Shown here: positions 15,598 to 21,650 of the stretch, in pieces
Layout: each line of letters opens with the position of its first letter
Position numbering within the stretch: the stretch's first letter is position 1
From: 2-02-FULL-62-17 sp046153355
Lineage (GTDB): Bacteria > Pseudomonadota > Gammaproteobacteria > Burkholderiales > SG8-39
NCBI GenBank assembly: GCA_046153355.1
Contig: JBJXEY010000020.1
Coordinates: 1 to 21,650 of the forward strand
Direction of reading: 5' to 3'
Length of the DNA stretch: 21,650 nucleotides
Notes under the pieces: generated by a model
Databases searched by the model: none
Seen by the model: the letters and a program-made list of their open reading frames with translations, nothing else
Told to the model about the DNA's origin: nothing
Translations under genes and position numbers: made by a program

Positions 15598-17435
15598 TGG
15601 CGCGACTCGATCGGGAAGGTAGATGGATTGGGTTGGTTGAGGAAGTTTTCATCCGGCGCGAATACTCTATAAGAACGGTAATCGCCGTCAATACTGGGGT
15701 CTCGGATGACAACCGGCCGCAAAAACACCACCAGTTCCGTTTTGGTATTGGAGCGATTTCGTTGCCCAAATAGTTGTCCAAAACCTTCCGCGCCGCGAAT
15801 ACCGGGAATCCCGTCTTCCTGATCGCTCACCTGCTCTTGAATCAATCCGCCCATCACCGCAATTTGGCCGCTGTTGACACGAATCATGGATTCCATTTCG
15901 CGCCTGCGTATTTCCGGAATCAAATTCGGCACGCCACCAAGGTTTGGCGTTGGGTCTTGAACAAAACGCGCGATGCGCGTCAGAGTCGGGCGCAGATTCA
16001 AAAGGATGATGTCACTATCGCCAATTTGCGGGGTAACGTTCATTACGAATCCAACCGGCTCGGTTTGTTTCGACGCGGTAAAGGTAGCGATCACGTTACC
16101 TGCGGTACCCGAGGTCGATTGCTGACTGGAGATATTGAAGTAGACCACATCGTCCACGACTTTTATTAACGCAGTCTGATTGTTCAATACCGACATTTTC
16201 GGACTGGAGAGAACCCGAACATTGCCAAACGATTCCAGCAATTGAATAGTTGAGGCGAGATTGCCCAGGTTGAAATTGGGGGCTGCGAGGTTGCCAATGA
16301 ATAGGCCTTGATTGGGCGTCGAGGCGAGCCCGCCTACGGGGGCCTGGGTGATGCTGATACCCCCTGGTCCGCGCCGCAATAGGGACCAGTTGATACCCTG
16401 TTGGAATTGGTTGCTCAGTTGCACCTCTACGATGGTTGCCTCGATTAGCACCTGACGTCTCGCGTTGACCAGTACGCGATCAAGGAATTCTTGAATTTTT
16501 TCGTGTTGACGCGACGTGGCGCGTATTACCAGTACTCCTGCTTCCGCATTGGCGATGACAGAGGCGGCCTCGCGATATTCCGTATTCGGTGTTCCGCTGG
16601 GAGGCCCCCCCACTGGTTGCCCGGCTTGCCCCCCGGCGGGCGCTTGCGCGGCACCCAATGCCGCCTGCGCACCGCCTCCCAATAGTGCGCCAGCGACGCC
16701 TCCGAGTAGTCCGGCAGGATTCGGTATCGATGGCGCGACGGCCGCAGTTGGCGCGGCAGGCGTTGCACTTGGCCCCGCTGCCGTCAAAACCACGCGGTCG
16801 GTTTCGCGCAAAATATCTTTTACATTATCGATCAACGTCCGCCAAAATCTGTTGTTGGACGAATTTTGTAAACTGGTCGATGAGGCGCCACCGCCGCCTC
16901 CGCCCCCACCGCCTCCGCCCCCACCGCCGCCTCCGCCCCCACCGCCGCCGCCAAGATTGCTGGAGACGTTCATCGAGCTGGTCATGGTTCGTTCGATGTT
17001 GACGTAGTCGATCTTATAGACGCGAAGGAAAGGTGAGTCTGGCATGACGATCAAGTTAGGCGCATCGAATTCCCAGCGCATGTCCACTTGCTTGGAGATG
17101 CGCGTCAATAGTTGTGGAAGGGTTTGATCGATGGCATTCATCGTCACGGTACCCGCGATGCCGTTGTGAATATCGACGTTCAGCTTGGCGTCGCGCGCTA
17201 AAGCAAATAGCAACTCATGGACCTTAACTCCATTGACCACAACGCTATAGGTCTCTGGCCTTTGAACTTGTTTTGGACGCGGCAAGCTTGGGGAAATGGC
17301 GACTGGCGAGGGTATTGCGCCTGACGTCGTTGATGCTTCGGGAACAACGTGTGTGTCCGATTGCTTCATGACCGGGGGGGCCGAGCACGCGGCGAGCATT
17401 GCTGTTCCAATTAGCAGGATTCTTGAAGTGCCCAT
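15594..17435 (-). CDS. mshL: MshL-type outer-membrane secretin lipoprotein
   Basis: Pore through which the pilus crosses the outer membrane, 613 residues from ATG 17435. The N terminus MGTSRILLIGTAMLAAC is a lipoprotein signal with lipobox LAAC and Cys17 as the lipidation site. An STN/N0-type domain covers about 63-135 (VKVHELLFALARDAKLNVDI), followed by N1-like modules and the secretin core (LIEATIVEVQLSNQFQQGINW; GIPGIRG; TKTELVVFLRPVVIRDP near the C terminus). Between N0 and N1 there is a run of 22 glycines, and a second Gly/Ala/Pro-rich insert (LLGGVAGALLGGG and following) lies further on. The start at 17435 places the lipobox correctly; GTG 17465 would add 10 residues. It follows mshM after a 105-bp AT-rich gap, the only sizeable gap inside the machinery genes. 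Confidence 0.94.
   Translation of the reverse strand: MGTSRILLIGTAMLAACSAPPVMKQSDTHVVPEASTTSGAIPSPVAISPSLPRPKQVQRPETYSVVVNGVKVHELLFALARDAKLNVDIHNGIAGTVTMNAIDQTLPQLLTRISKQVDMRWEFDAPNLIVMPDSPFLRVYKIDYVNIERTMTSSMNVSSNLGGGGGGGGGGGGGGGGGGGGGGASSTSLQNSSNNRFWRTLIDNVKDILRETDRVVLTAAGPSATPAAPTAAVAPSIPNPAGLLGGVAGALLGGGAQAALGAAQAPAGGQAGQPVGGPPSGTPNTEYREAASVIANAEAGVLVIRATSRQHEKIQEFLDRVLVNARRQVLIEATIVEVQLSNQFQQGINWSLLRRGPGGISITQAPVGGLASTPNQGLFIGNLAAPNFNLGNLASTIQLLESFGNVRVLSSPKMSVLNNQTALIKVVDDVVYFNISSQQSTSGTAGNVIATFTASKQTEPVGFVMNVTPQIGDSDIILLNLRPTLTRIARFVQDPTPNLGGVPNLIPEIRRREMESMIRVNSGQIAVMGGLIQEQVSDQEDGIPGIRGAEGFGQLFGQRNRSNTKTELVVFLRPVVIRDPSIDGDYRSYRVFAPDENFLNQPNPSTFPIESRQ
16887..16952 (-). repeat. Polyglycine tract in mshL built from an 18-bp G-rich unit
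   Basis: Twenty-two consecutive Gly codons using GGC, GGT, GGG and GGA. The unit GGCGGTGGGGGCGGAGGC occurs twice in tandem, then a 15-bp version lacking the first codon, then a remnant. It is in frame, with high G on the coding strand and many short G runs, so slippage and G-quadruplex formation are plausible. Confidence 0.85.
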
Positions 17436-17475
17436 GAAAACACCGACCTTTCCAGTAACGCGCACTATCTCCGCA

Positions 17476-17515
17476 ATTAGTTGCGAGTTTAGATCAAAAG
17501 TATAATCTAATAAAT
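17476..17515 (-). promoter_or_regulatory. AT-rich spacer with possible internal promoter upstream of mshL
   Basis: On the minus strand TATACT (five of six -10 matches) lies in the AT-rich gap between mshM and mshL, about 65 bases before the mshL ATG. No good -35 hexamer is visible at 16-18 bases, and no sigma-54 spacing is present. It may allow secretin expression separate from the upstream genes. Confidence 0.28.
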
Positions 17516-17540
17516 TGATTTTGCGTGATAATTTATTCTG

Positions 17541-19097
17541 TCATTGGCTATTCTGGCTGCGCATCCGCTCTACGCTACGAAAATATGGATTCGATATTTT
17601 GAGGTCAGCTGGCAATGCGGCCATGGCGTCGCGTACTTCTTGGGTGTTTGAATAACGGCCCAAAGCAACGCGGTAATGCTGTAGACCATTGATTTTAACG
17701 CTATAAACGTACAAATCTTGGTCCGGAAGCAGCTTTTGCGCGCGTCCAAGAAAACTCTCCAATCGTGCAGTTTCGTTATCTGGGACGGTTATGAGTTGGA
17801 TCGAATAATCCTTTCCTGGCGCATTGTTCAGCCACTCCTGCGTAATGGTGTAGCGCTGCTGTGCGCGCTTGCCCAAGGCTTTTGGTGTTGAGAATTCGGC
17901 GTGCCCACTTCCGCTCGGCGTATTCTCTTCATTCTCACCTTTTCTCGGTGCAGGCATCGATTTCATTGCACTTTCGGCAGATTGCGACGCTAGTTGAGAC
18001 GTTCGTGCTTCAGTATCTTTCGTCGCTATGGTCTCTTGCCTAACGGCGGGGATCGCCGATTTTTGAGCGTCAGTCTCGGCGGTTGATTTCTGCGGGTCGT
18101 CACGCCTAGCGGACGAGGGCAATTCCGAGGCCTGAACTTGAGATTTGGATTCGAGGAATACTGAAGGTGCAACCAATGTTGCGTGTTGGGGCGCAGAGTT
18201 TGAAAAGGCTAACGCCATGGCGTATCCGATGGCGATTCCGCCGGCAATTCCGCCGCCAATTAACGCGACGCGGCCTAGGTTGGCGCGAGGTTTATAAAAA
18301 TCCGAATCGGCCACGGCGCGTTTGGCTTCCCGATCACCCACGGAGTGGGTGTTTGCGGCGAACGCGGCGAGCAAGGATTTATCCGCGAGAATATTGATCC
18401 TTCTAGTCAATCCTTTCGATGCAGCGTCAATTCGGCGGATAGCCGCCGCCGAAAAAGGATTAGGCCCGCGATAGCCTGCGGCTCGCATCCGATAGTCAAC
18501 ATAGCTTCTGATATCGTTTCGTACCAATGGTTCAAGGCGAAAACCGTGGGTAATTCTTTCTTTAAGCTGGCGCATCTCCGACGTATTGAGCAATAGATCG
18601 AGTTCGGGCTGGCCGAAAAGCACGATTTGCAGCAATTTATGCCGGTTTGCCTCTAGGTTTGAAAGAAGGCGAATTTCCTCCAGGGTTTCGCGCGGCATGG
18701 CGTGTGCTTCATCGATCAGAACCACAACGCGGCGGCCAGCGGCATAACGCTCGATTAATGCCTCTTGAATGGTGCGAAGTACTCGTGTCCCACGTTCGCT
18801 GCCGGGGTCGAGTTTCAACTCATCGGATATGGAGAGCAAAATTTCGTCGCGTGAAAGCGACGGATTGGAGAGGTAAATTATCTCCACGTGACTGGGCAAG
18901 CGCTCCATGAGCACCCGACACAACATGGTTTTGCCGCTGCCAACTTCTCCTGACACCTTGACGATGCCTTCGTCGTGGGTGATGGCGTACAACAATGCAT
19001 CCAGGGTCGCGCCTCGATTGGCGCCAGCGAAAAAAAAGTCAGTGTGAGGGGTTATCCGAAATGGAGCTTCACTGAGGCCAAAATGTTCGAGGTACAT
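17541..19097 (-). CDS. mshM: MshM/GspA-like AAA ATPase with C-terminal SPOR-like domain
   Basis: A 518-residue inner-membrane protein. The N-terminal MYLEHFGLSEAPFRITPHTDFFF opening is the hallmark of the ExeA/GspA/MshM family. Walker A is GEVGSGKT (50-57), Walker B VVLIDEAH (125-132). One span lies at about 276-297, then a charged Ser/Gln/Ala-rich periplasmic linker (about 300-425), and a C-terminal SPOR-like domain (about 430-510: YSIQLITV, QDLYVYSVKINGLQHYRVALG, EVRDAMAALPADLK), expected to bind peptidoglycan. GspA uses a different peptidoglycan-binding domain to pass the secretin through the wall. The start at 19097 is 5 bases after the regulator stop; the longer frame to 19232 would overlap that gene by 130 bases and is rejected. 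V. cholerae MshM is shorter and has no SPOR part as far as I recall. Confidence 0.9.
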   Translation of the reverse strand: MYLEHFGLSEAPFRITPHTDFFFAGANRGATLDALLYAITHDEGIVKVSGEVGSGKTMLCRVLMERLPSHVEIIYLSNPSLSRDEILLSISDELKLDPGSERGTRVLRTIQEALIERYAAGRRVVVLIDEAHAMPRETLEEIRLLSNLEANRHKLLQIVLFGQPELDLLLNTSEMRQLKERITHGFRLEPLVRNDIRSYVDYRMRAAGYRGPNPFSAAAIRRIDAASKGLTRRINILADKSLLAAFAANTHSVGDREAKRAVADSDFYKPRANLGRVALIGGGIAGGIAIGYAMALAFSNSAPQHATLVAPSVFLESKSQVQASELPSSARRDDPQKSTAETDAQKSAIPAVRQETIATKDTEARTSQLASQSAESAMKSMPAPRKGENEENTPSGSGHAEFSTPKALGKRAQQRYTITQEWLNNAPGKDYSIQLITVPDNETARLESFLGRAQKLLPDQDLYVYSVKINGLQHYRVALGRYSNTQEVRDAMAALPADLKISNPYFRSVERMRSQNSQ

Positions 19098-19102
19098 AGT
19101 GT

Positions 19103-20527
19103 TTATTGCTGCTTTTGCAGCGATTCCATGCGCGAATAAAGCGTGGTTCGATTTATTCCCAGCATTTTCGCCGCTTGACTGACATTGCCCCGAGTTAGCT
19201 TCATGGCAGCCTCGATGTAGCCCTGCTCCCATTGCTTGAGCATGTGATCGAGATTGAATTCCCGCTCGCGCTGCAGATGCCTTTGCGCTTCGTCCACCAA
19301 CGTCTCGGGATCGCGTTCCAGAAGGGGCGCGTTCGCTTCGGTCAGTGGCGATTCCATGTCCAATTCAGGTTCCAAATCTTGCGCCGACAGCCTTTGCCCG
19401 GCGTACTTGGTCGCCAGACGGATGGCGATGTTTCGCAGCTCGCGAACATTGCCTGGAAAACGATAGGTGCGCCACAATCGCAGCGCCGATTCATCGAACG
19501 AAAACGCTTGCAGCTTGGCCTGAGCCGCATAAAATTTTTGGAAATGTTCAAGCAATAAACCCTTGTCTTCGTCCATTTCCCGAAGCGGCGGCACGCTCAG
19601 GGTAAAGACCGACAAGCGGTGGTACAGGTCGGCGCGAAAACGCCCGCCTTTTATCTCTTGACGAAGATCGCGATTGGTCGCGGCGATTACCCTTGCCTGG
19701 GAATGGCGTTGTTGGGTCTCGCCCACTCGCTGGTATTCGCCATTTTCCAGAACGCGAAGCAATTTTGCCTGTAGTTCCAGGGGGAGTTCGCCAATTTCAT
19801 CGAGAAACAAGGTGCCATCGGCGGCATCTTCAAAATAGCCGGCCTTACTTTGCGTGGCCCCAGTAAATGCCCCTTTGGCATAACCGAAAAGAGTTGGTTC
19901 AACCAGCGTGGGAGCGATTGCCGCGCAATTGAGCGCAAACCACGGTTTGTTTTTGCGCCATGACAATCGGTGCAGCAAGTTGGCGACAAGTTCCTTCCCG
20001 GTGCCTGATTCGCCCTCGATTAACGCCGGGTAAGGCGAGTCCGCGTACTGGTTAATTTGGTTCTTTAGCTTTTGCAGTGGTGAACTATTGCCAATGAGAG
20101 GGTCGACCTCCGGCGTGTCGTCGCTTGACAATTCGGCGGCGCGAAATTGCAGCGCACGTAAAAGTATTGTTTTTAAACTTTCCGCGTCGCAAGGTTTAGC
20201 GACGAATTCAGTGGCCCCCAGCGCGCGGGCATGACGCGCATTTGCGGCGTCGTTCTGGCCCGACAACACCAGAATTTTCATTGCAGGGGAATGCGCGAGT
20301 AAATCGCCAATAAGCGCGAAACCTTCGTCCGGCCGGTGTGGGGCCGGTGGCAAGCCGAGATCCACCAACGCCAATTGCGGTGGGTGGTCTCGTTGGCGCA
20401 GCAAGCTGATCGCGTGGCGGCGTGAGTCGCTTACCAGGACCTCGAAATCCCTACTCAATGCAAAGGATAAAGTCTCGGTGATCAAAGGATCGTCATCGAC
20501 CACTAACAGACTTGGTTTATCGGCCAT
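19103..20527 (-). CDS. Sigma-54-dependent response regulator (NtrC/PilR family)
   Basis: Transcription activator of 474 residues. The receiver domain (about 1-125) has acidic Asp11-13, phosphoacceptor Asp56 (ALVDLGLP), Ser89 and Lys111. The AAA+ domain (about 145-375) has Walker A GESGTGKE (172-179), the sigma-54 contact loop GAFTGA (219-224), Walker B GTLFLDEI (238-245) and FRADLYHRL. The C-terminal Fis-type helix-turn-helix is NVSQAAKMLGINRTTLYSRM (about 448-467). All key residues for phosphorylation and sigma-54 remodelling are present. ATG 20527 overlaps the ABC ATPase stop by 11 bases; an upstream in-frame start at 20542 adds five residues. No kinase is adjacent; the plus-strand kinase at 2686 is the likely partner. 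The sigma-54 promoter of the pilin (829-843) is its most probable target. A PilR-like role is inferred; PrsR-type regulators have the same layout. Confidence 0.93.
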   Translation of the reverse strand: MADKPSLLVVDDDPLITETLSFALSRDFEVLVSDSRRHAISLLRQRDHPPQLALVDLGLPPAPHRPDEGFALIGDLLAHSPAMKILVLSGQNDAANARHARALGATEFVAKPCDAESLKTILLRALQFRAAELSSDDTPEVDPLIGNSSPLQKLKNQINQYADSPYPALIEGESGTGKELVANLLHRLSWRKNKPWFALNCAAIAPTLVEPTLFGYAKGAFTGATQSKAGYFEDAADGTLFLDEIGELPLELQAKLLRVLENGEYQRVGETQQRHSQARVIAATNRDLRQEIKGGRFRADLYHRLSVFTLSVPPLREMDEDKGLLLEHFQKFYAAQAKLQAFSFDESALRLWRTYRFPGNVRELRNIAIRLATKYAGQRLSAQDLEPELDMESPLTEANAPLLERDPETLVDEAQRHLQREREFNLDHMLKQWEQGYIEAAMKLTRGNVSQAAKMLGINRTTLYSRMESLQKQQ

Positions 20528-21251
20528 GAGAATTCGCTTCAATGCATTTTAAAAACGCGCGTTCCAAAGATTGTTCGCCTTGGAGAAGCAACATTTGGCC
20601 AGGAGATCCGCTATACGCCACGGAACCGCGATGCAAGACCACCATATGGTCGCAGATTTCATCAATATCAGCGAGAGAATGAGAGGTAAATATCAAGGAT
20701 TTCCCTTCATTCTTTAGTCTTTGCAACAGGCGTTTCACCCGCACGCGCGCGCTGGGGTCAAGCCCGCTCATTGGCTCGTCGAGAACGAACAGGTCTTTCC
20801 CTGAAAGAAAACATGCTGCCAGCCCTAGTTTCTGCGTCATGCCCTTGGAAAAGGTGCGTACCGGTTTGTCAAGACTGGCGCGTGCGAGATCCAATTCCTC
20901 GAAGATTGTCAACACCGCCTGCTCGTTCCAGGCGGTCCCCGAGATTTGCATTGTCGCTTGGACAAATTCCCGGCCTGTGAGATACCACGGTGGCGTAAAA
21001 CGCTCGGGAAGGAAGGTCATGCAAGCCCTGGCTTGAGGGCGAGTGCTGGGCACCCCTTTGATCTCGATGGTGCCACCATCGAATGCACAGAAATCGAGCA
21101 AACATTTCAATAGCGTTGTCTTACCCGCGCCATTTTCGCCTGCCAAGCCAAATTGCTGACCAGGCGAGACTTCGAAATCCACTGCGTGCAGGATTGTCGT
21201 CTTGCCGAATTTCTTGCTGACTTTTTTGAAGCTAAGGATTGGCGCGACCAT
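20517..21251 (-). CDS. ABC transporter ATP-binding protein (PilH-like by context)
   Basis: Cytoplasmic ATPase of 244 residues of the ABC-2 exporter type. Walker A is GENGAGKT (38-45), the signature is FSKGM (135-139) in place of LSGGQ, Walker B LFVLDEP (154-160), and the H-loop His191. The Q-loop position reads TFLPE, as is common in CcmA/NodI-like exporters. It is the first gene of the pilus operon and overlaps the response regulator by 11 bases, so it is translated with the pilus genes. No permease is next to it. The ABC-2 permease at 1686-2456, beside the pilin, is the only visible partner. Myxococcus xanthus PilH is an ABC ATPase in the pil cluster; whether this is its functional counterpart is inference. 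Confidence 0.87.
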   Translation of the reverse strand: MVAPILSFKKVSKKFGKTTILHAVDFEVSPGQQFGLAGENGAGKTTLLKCLLDFCAFDGGTIEIKGVPSTRPQARACMTFLPERFTPPWYLTGREFVQATMQISGTAWNEQAVLTIFEELDLARASLDKPVRTFSKGMTQKLGLAACFLSGKDLFVLDEPMSGLDPSARVRVKRLLQRLKNEGKSLIFTSHSLADIDEICDHMVVLHRGSVAYSGSPGQMLLLQGEQSLERAFLKCIEANSHGR

Positions 21252-21278
21252 GGGCGCCCCACAAATTAGGTGGTCGAT

Positions 21279-21287
21279 ACTATAACA
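21279..21287 (-). promoter_or_regulatory. Extended -10 promoter at the head of the pilus operon
   Basis: On the minus strand TGTTATAGT combines a TGN extension with TATAGT (five of six -10 matches). It would start transcription near 21272, about 20 bases before the ATG of the ABC ATPase at 21251. The -35 region is poor, which an extended -10 can tolerate. Confidence 0.45.
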
Positions 21288-21354
21288 ATGACCGGCCGAA
21301 CTTTATTTCATTTTGTTGCATGGTGATTTCGGCAAGTGTTTGGGCTGAATCGGC

Positions 21355-21360
21355 TAGAAT
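21355..21360 (+). promoter_or_regulatory. Possible -10 element for the mlaF-like gene
   Basis: TAGAAT matches five of six bases of the -10 consensus and lies about 35 bases before the GTG at 21396. No convincing -35 hexamer was found. It shares the 144-bp divergent gap with the pilus operon promoter. Confidence 0.35.
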
Positions 21361-21395
21361 CGGTGTTTTGCCTTTCCCTTCAAGTTATTACCCCC

Positions 21396-21650
21396 GTGCC
21401 TGCCGAGAATCTGGTCGAAATCGAAAACGTCACATTTGCCTACGATCAGCGGACCATTTTGGATGGCATCAGCTTGAACGTTTTGCGCGGCAATGTAGTC
21501 GCCATCATGGGAGGTAGCGGTTGCGGGAAAACCACTACTCTGCGCTTGATTGCCGGGGCGCTTCGGCCCAGTGCTGGCGATGTCAAGGTCGGTGACCAAA
21601 TCGTAAATCGCCTATCGAATGACGCGCTCTACGCATTGCGCCGCAAAATG
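21396..21650 (+). CDS. mlaF: Partial MlaF-like ABC transporter ATP-binding protein (runs off the window)
   Basis: The first 85 codons of an ABC ATPase cut by the window end. Walker A GGSGCGKTT follows IMG, and the segment LVEIENVTFAYDQRTILDGI near the start and DALYALRRKM at the edge resemble MlaF, the ATPase of the phospholipid transport system that keeps outer-membrane lipid asymmetry (typically followed by LFQ). The start is taken as GTG 21396; in-frame GTG codons at 21363 and 21336 are alternatives. It is divergent from the pilus operon and unrelated to it, so it marks the border. The signature and Walker B lie outside the window, so the subfamily call is moderate. Confidence 0.72.
   Translation, partial: MPAENLVEIENVTFAYDQRTILDGISLNVLRGNVVAIMGGSGCGKTTTLRLIAGALRPSAGDVKVGDQIVNRLSNDALYALRRKM

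Noticed and set aside
16516..17007. Long plus-strand frames antisense to mshL with poly-Pro
   Set aside because: The frame is open only because of the GC-rich repeat and codon bias of the secretin gene; no ribosome site or family resemblance.
1..21650. Mobile elements, CRISPR arrays, phage genes, tRNA or rRNA genes
   Set aside because: No transposase, integrase, spaced direct repeats, terminal repeats or RNA gene signatures were seen; the locus reads as a vertically organised chromosomal operon set.

Overview
The window looks like a chromosomal segment of a Gram-negative proteobacterium, most probably a betaproteobacterium. The base composition is moderately GC-rich, genes are densely packed, and there is an outer-membrane secretin lipoprotein, a sigma-54 activator and an mlaF-like gene at the edge. 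I cannot name the genus from sequence alone. About 20 kb is one locus for an MSHA-like type IV pilus (or closely related type II secretion-like) machine. No insertion sequence, integrase, CRISPR array, tRNA or rRNA was seen.

Main operon (minus strand, read from 21251 down to 4426): ABC transporter ATPase; sigma-54 response regulator; MshM-like AAA ATPase with a C-terminal SPOR-like domain; MshL secretin; MshN TPR protein; MshE assembly ATPase; MshG platform protein; MshI-like PilM/PilN-type protein; MshJ-like PilO-type protein; MshK-like periplasmic protein; a 608-residue tip-like pilin-related protein; a GspH/MshO-like minor pilin; and, after a 100-bp gap, a membrane-anchored class III adenylate cyclase. 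Most junctions overlap by 4-11 bases or are only a few bases apart, which indicates translational coupling. A 105-bp AT-rich gap before mshL and the 100-bp gap before the cyclase are the exceptions.

Second block: a multi-membrane-span histidine kinase is the only internal plus-strand gene (2686-4395). It converges on the cyclase and diverges from a minus-strand set of ABC-2 permease (1686-2456), a 240-residue membrane-anchored helical protein (926-1648) and a 220-residue major-type pilin (86-748). The pilin has a very strong Shine-Dalgarno sequence and an excellent sigma-54 promoter (TGGCAC-N5-TTGC, 829-843). A TTGTC/GACAA inverted repeat lies upstream at enhancer distance.

Working model: the kinase and the sigma-54 response regulator form a PilS/PilR-type pair that switches on the pilin. 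The ABC ATPase and permease sit at opposite ends of the locus, and with the 240-residue protein they recall the PilG/PilH/PilI set in the Myxococcus xanthus pil cluster. MshE carries an N-terminal c-di-GMP-type motif pair, and a cAMP-making enzyme closes the operon, so the locus may answer to two second messengers. The retraction ATPase (pilT) and prepilin peptidase (pilD) are not in the window and must be elsewhere. The window ends in a divergent, truncated mlaF-like gene, which marks the right border of the locus.
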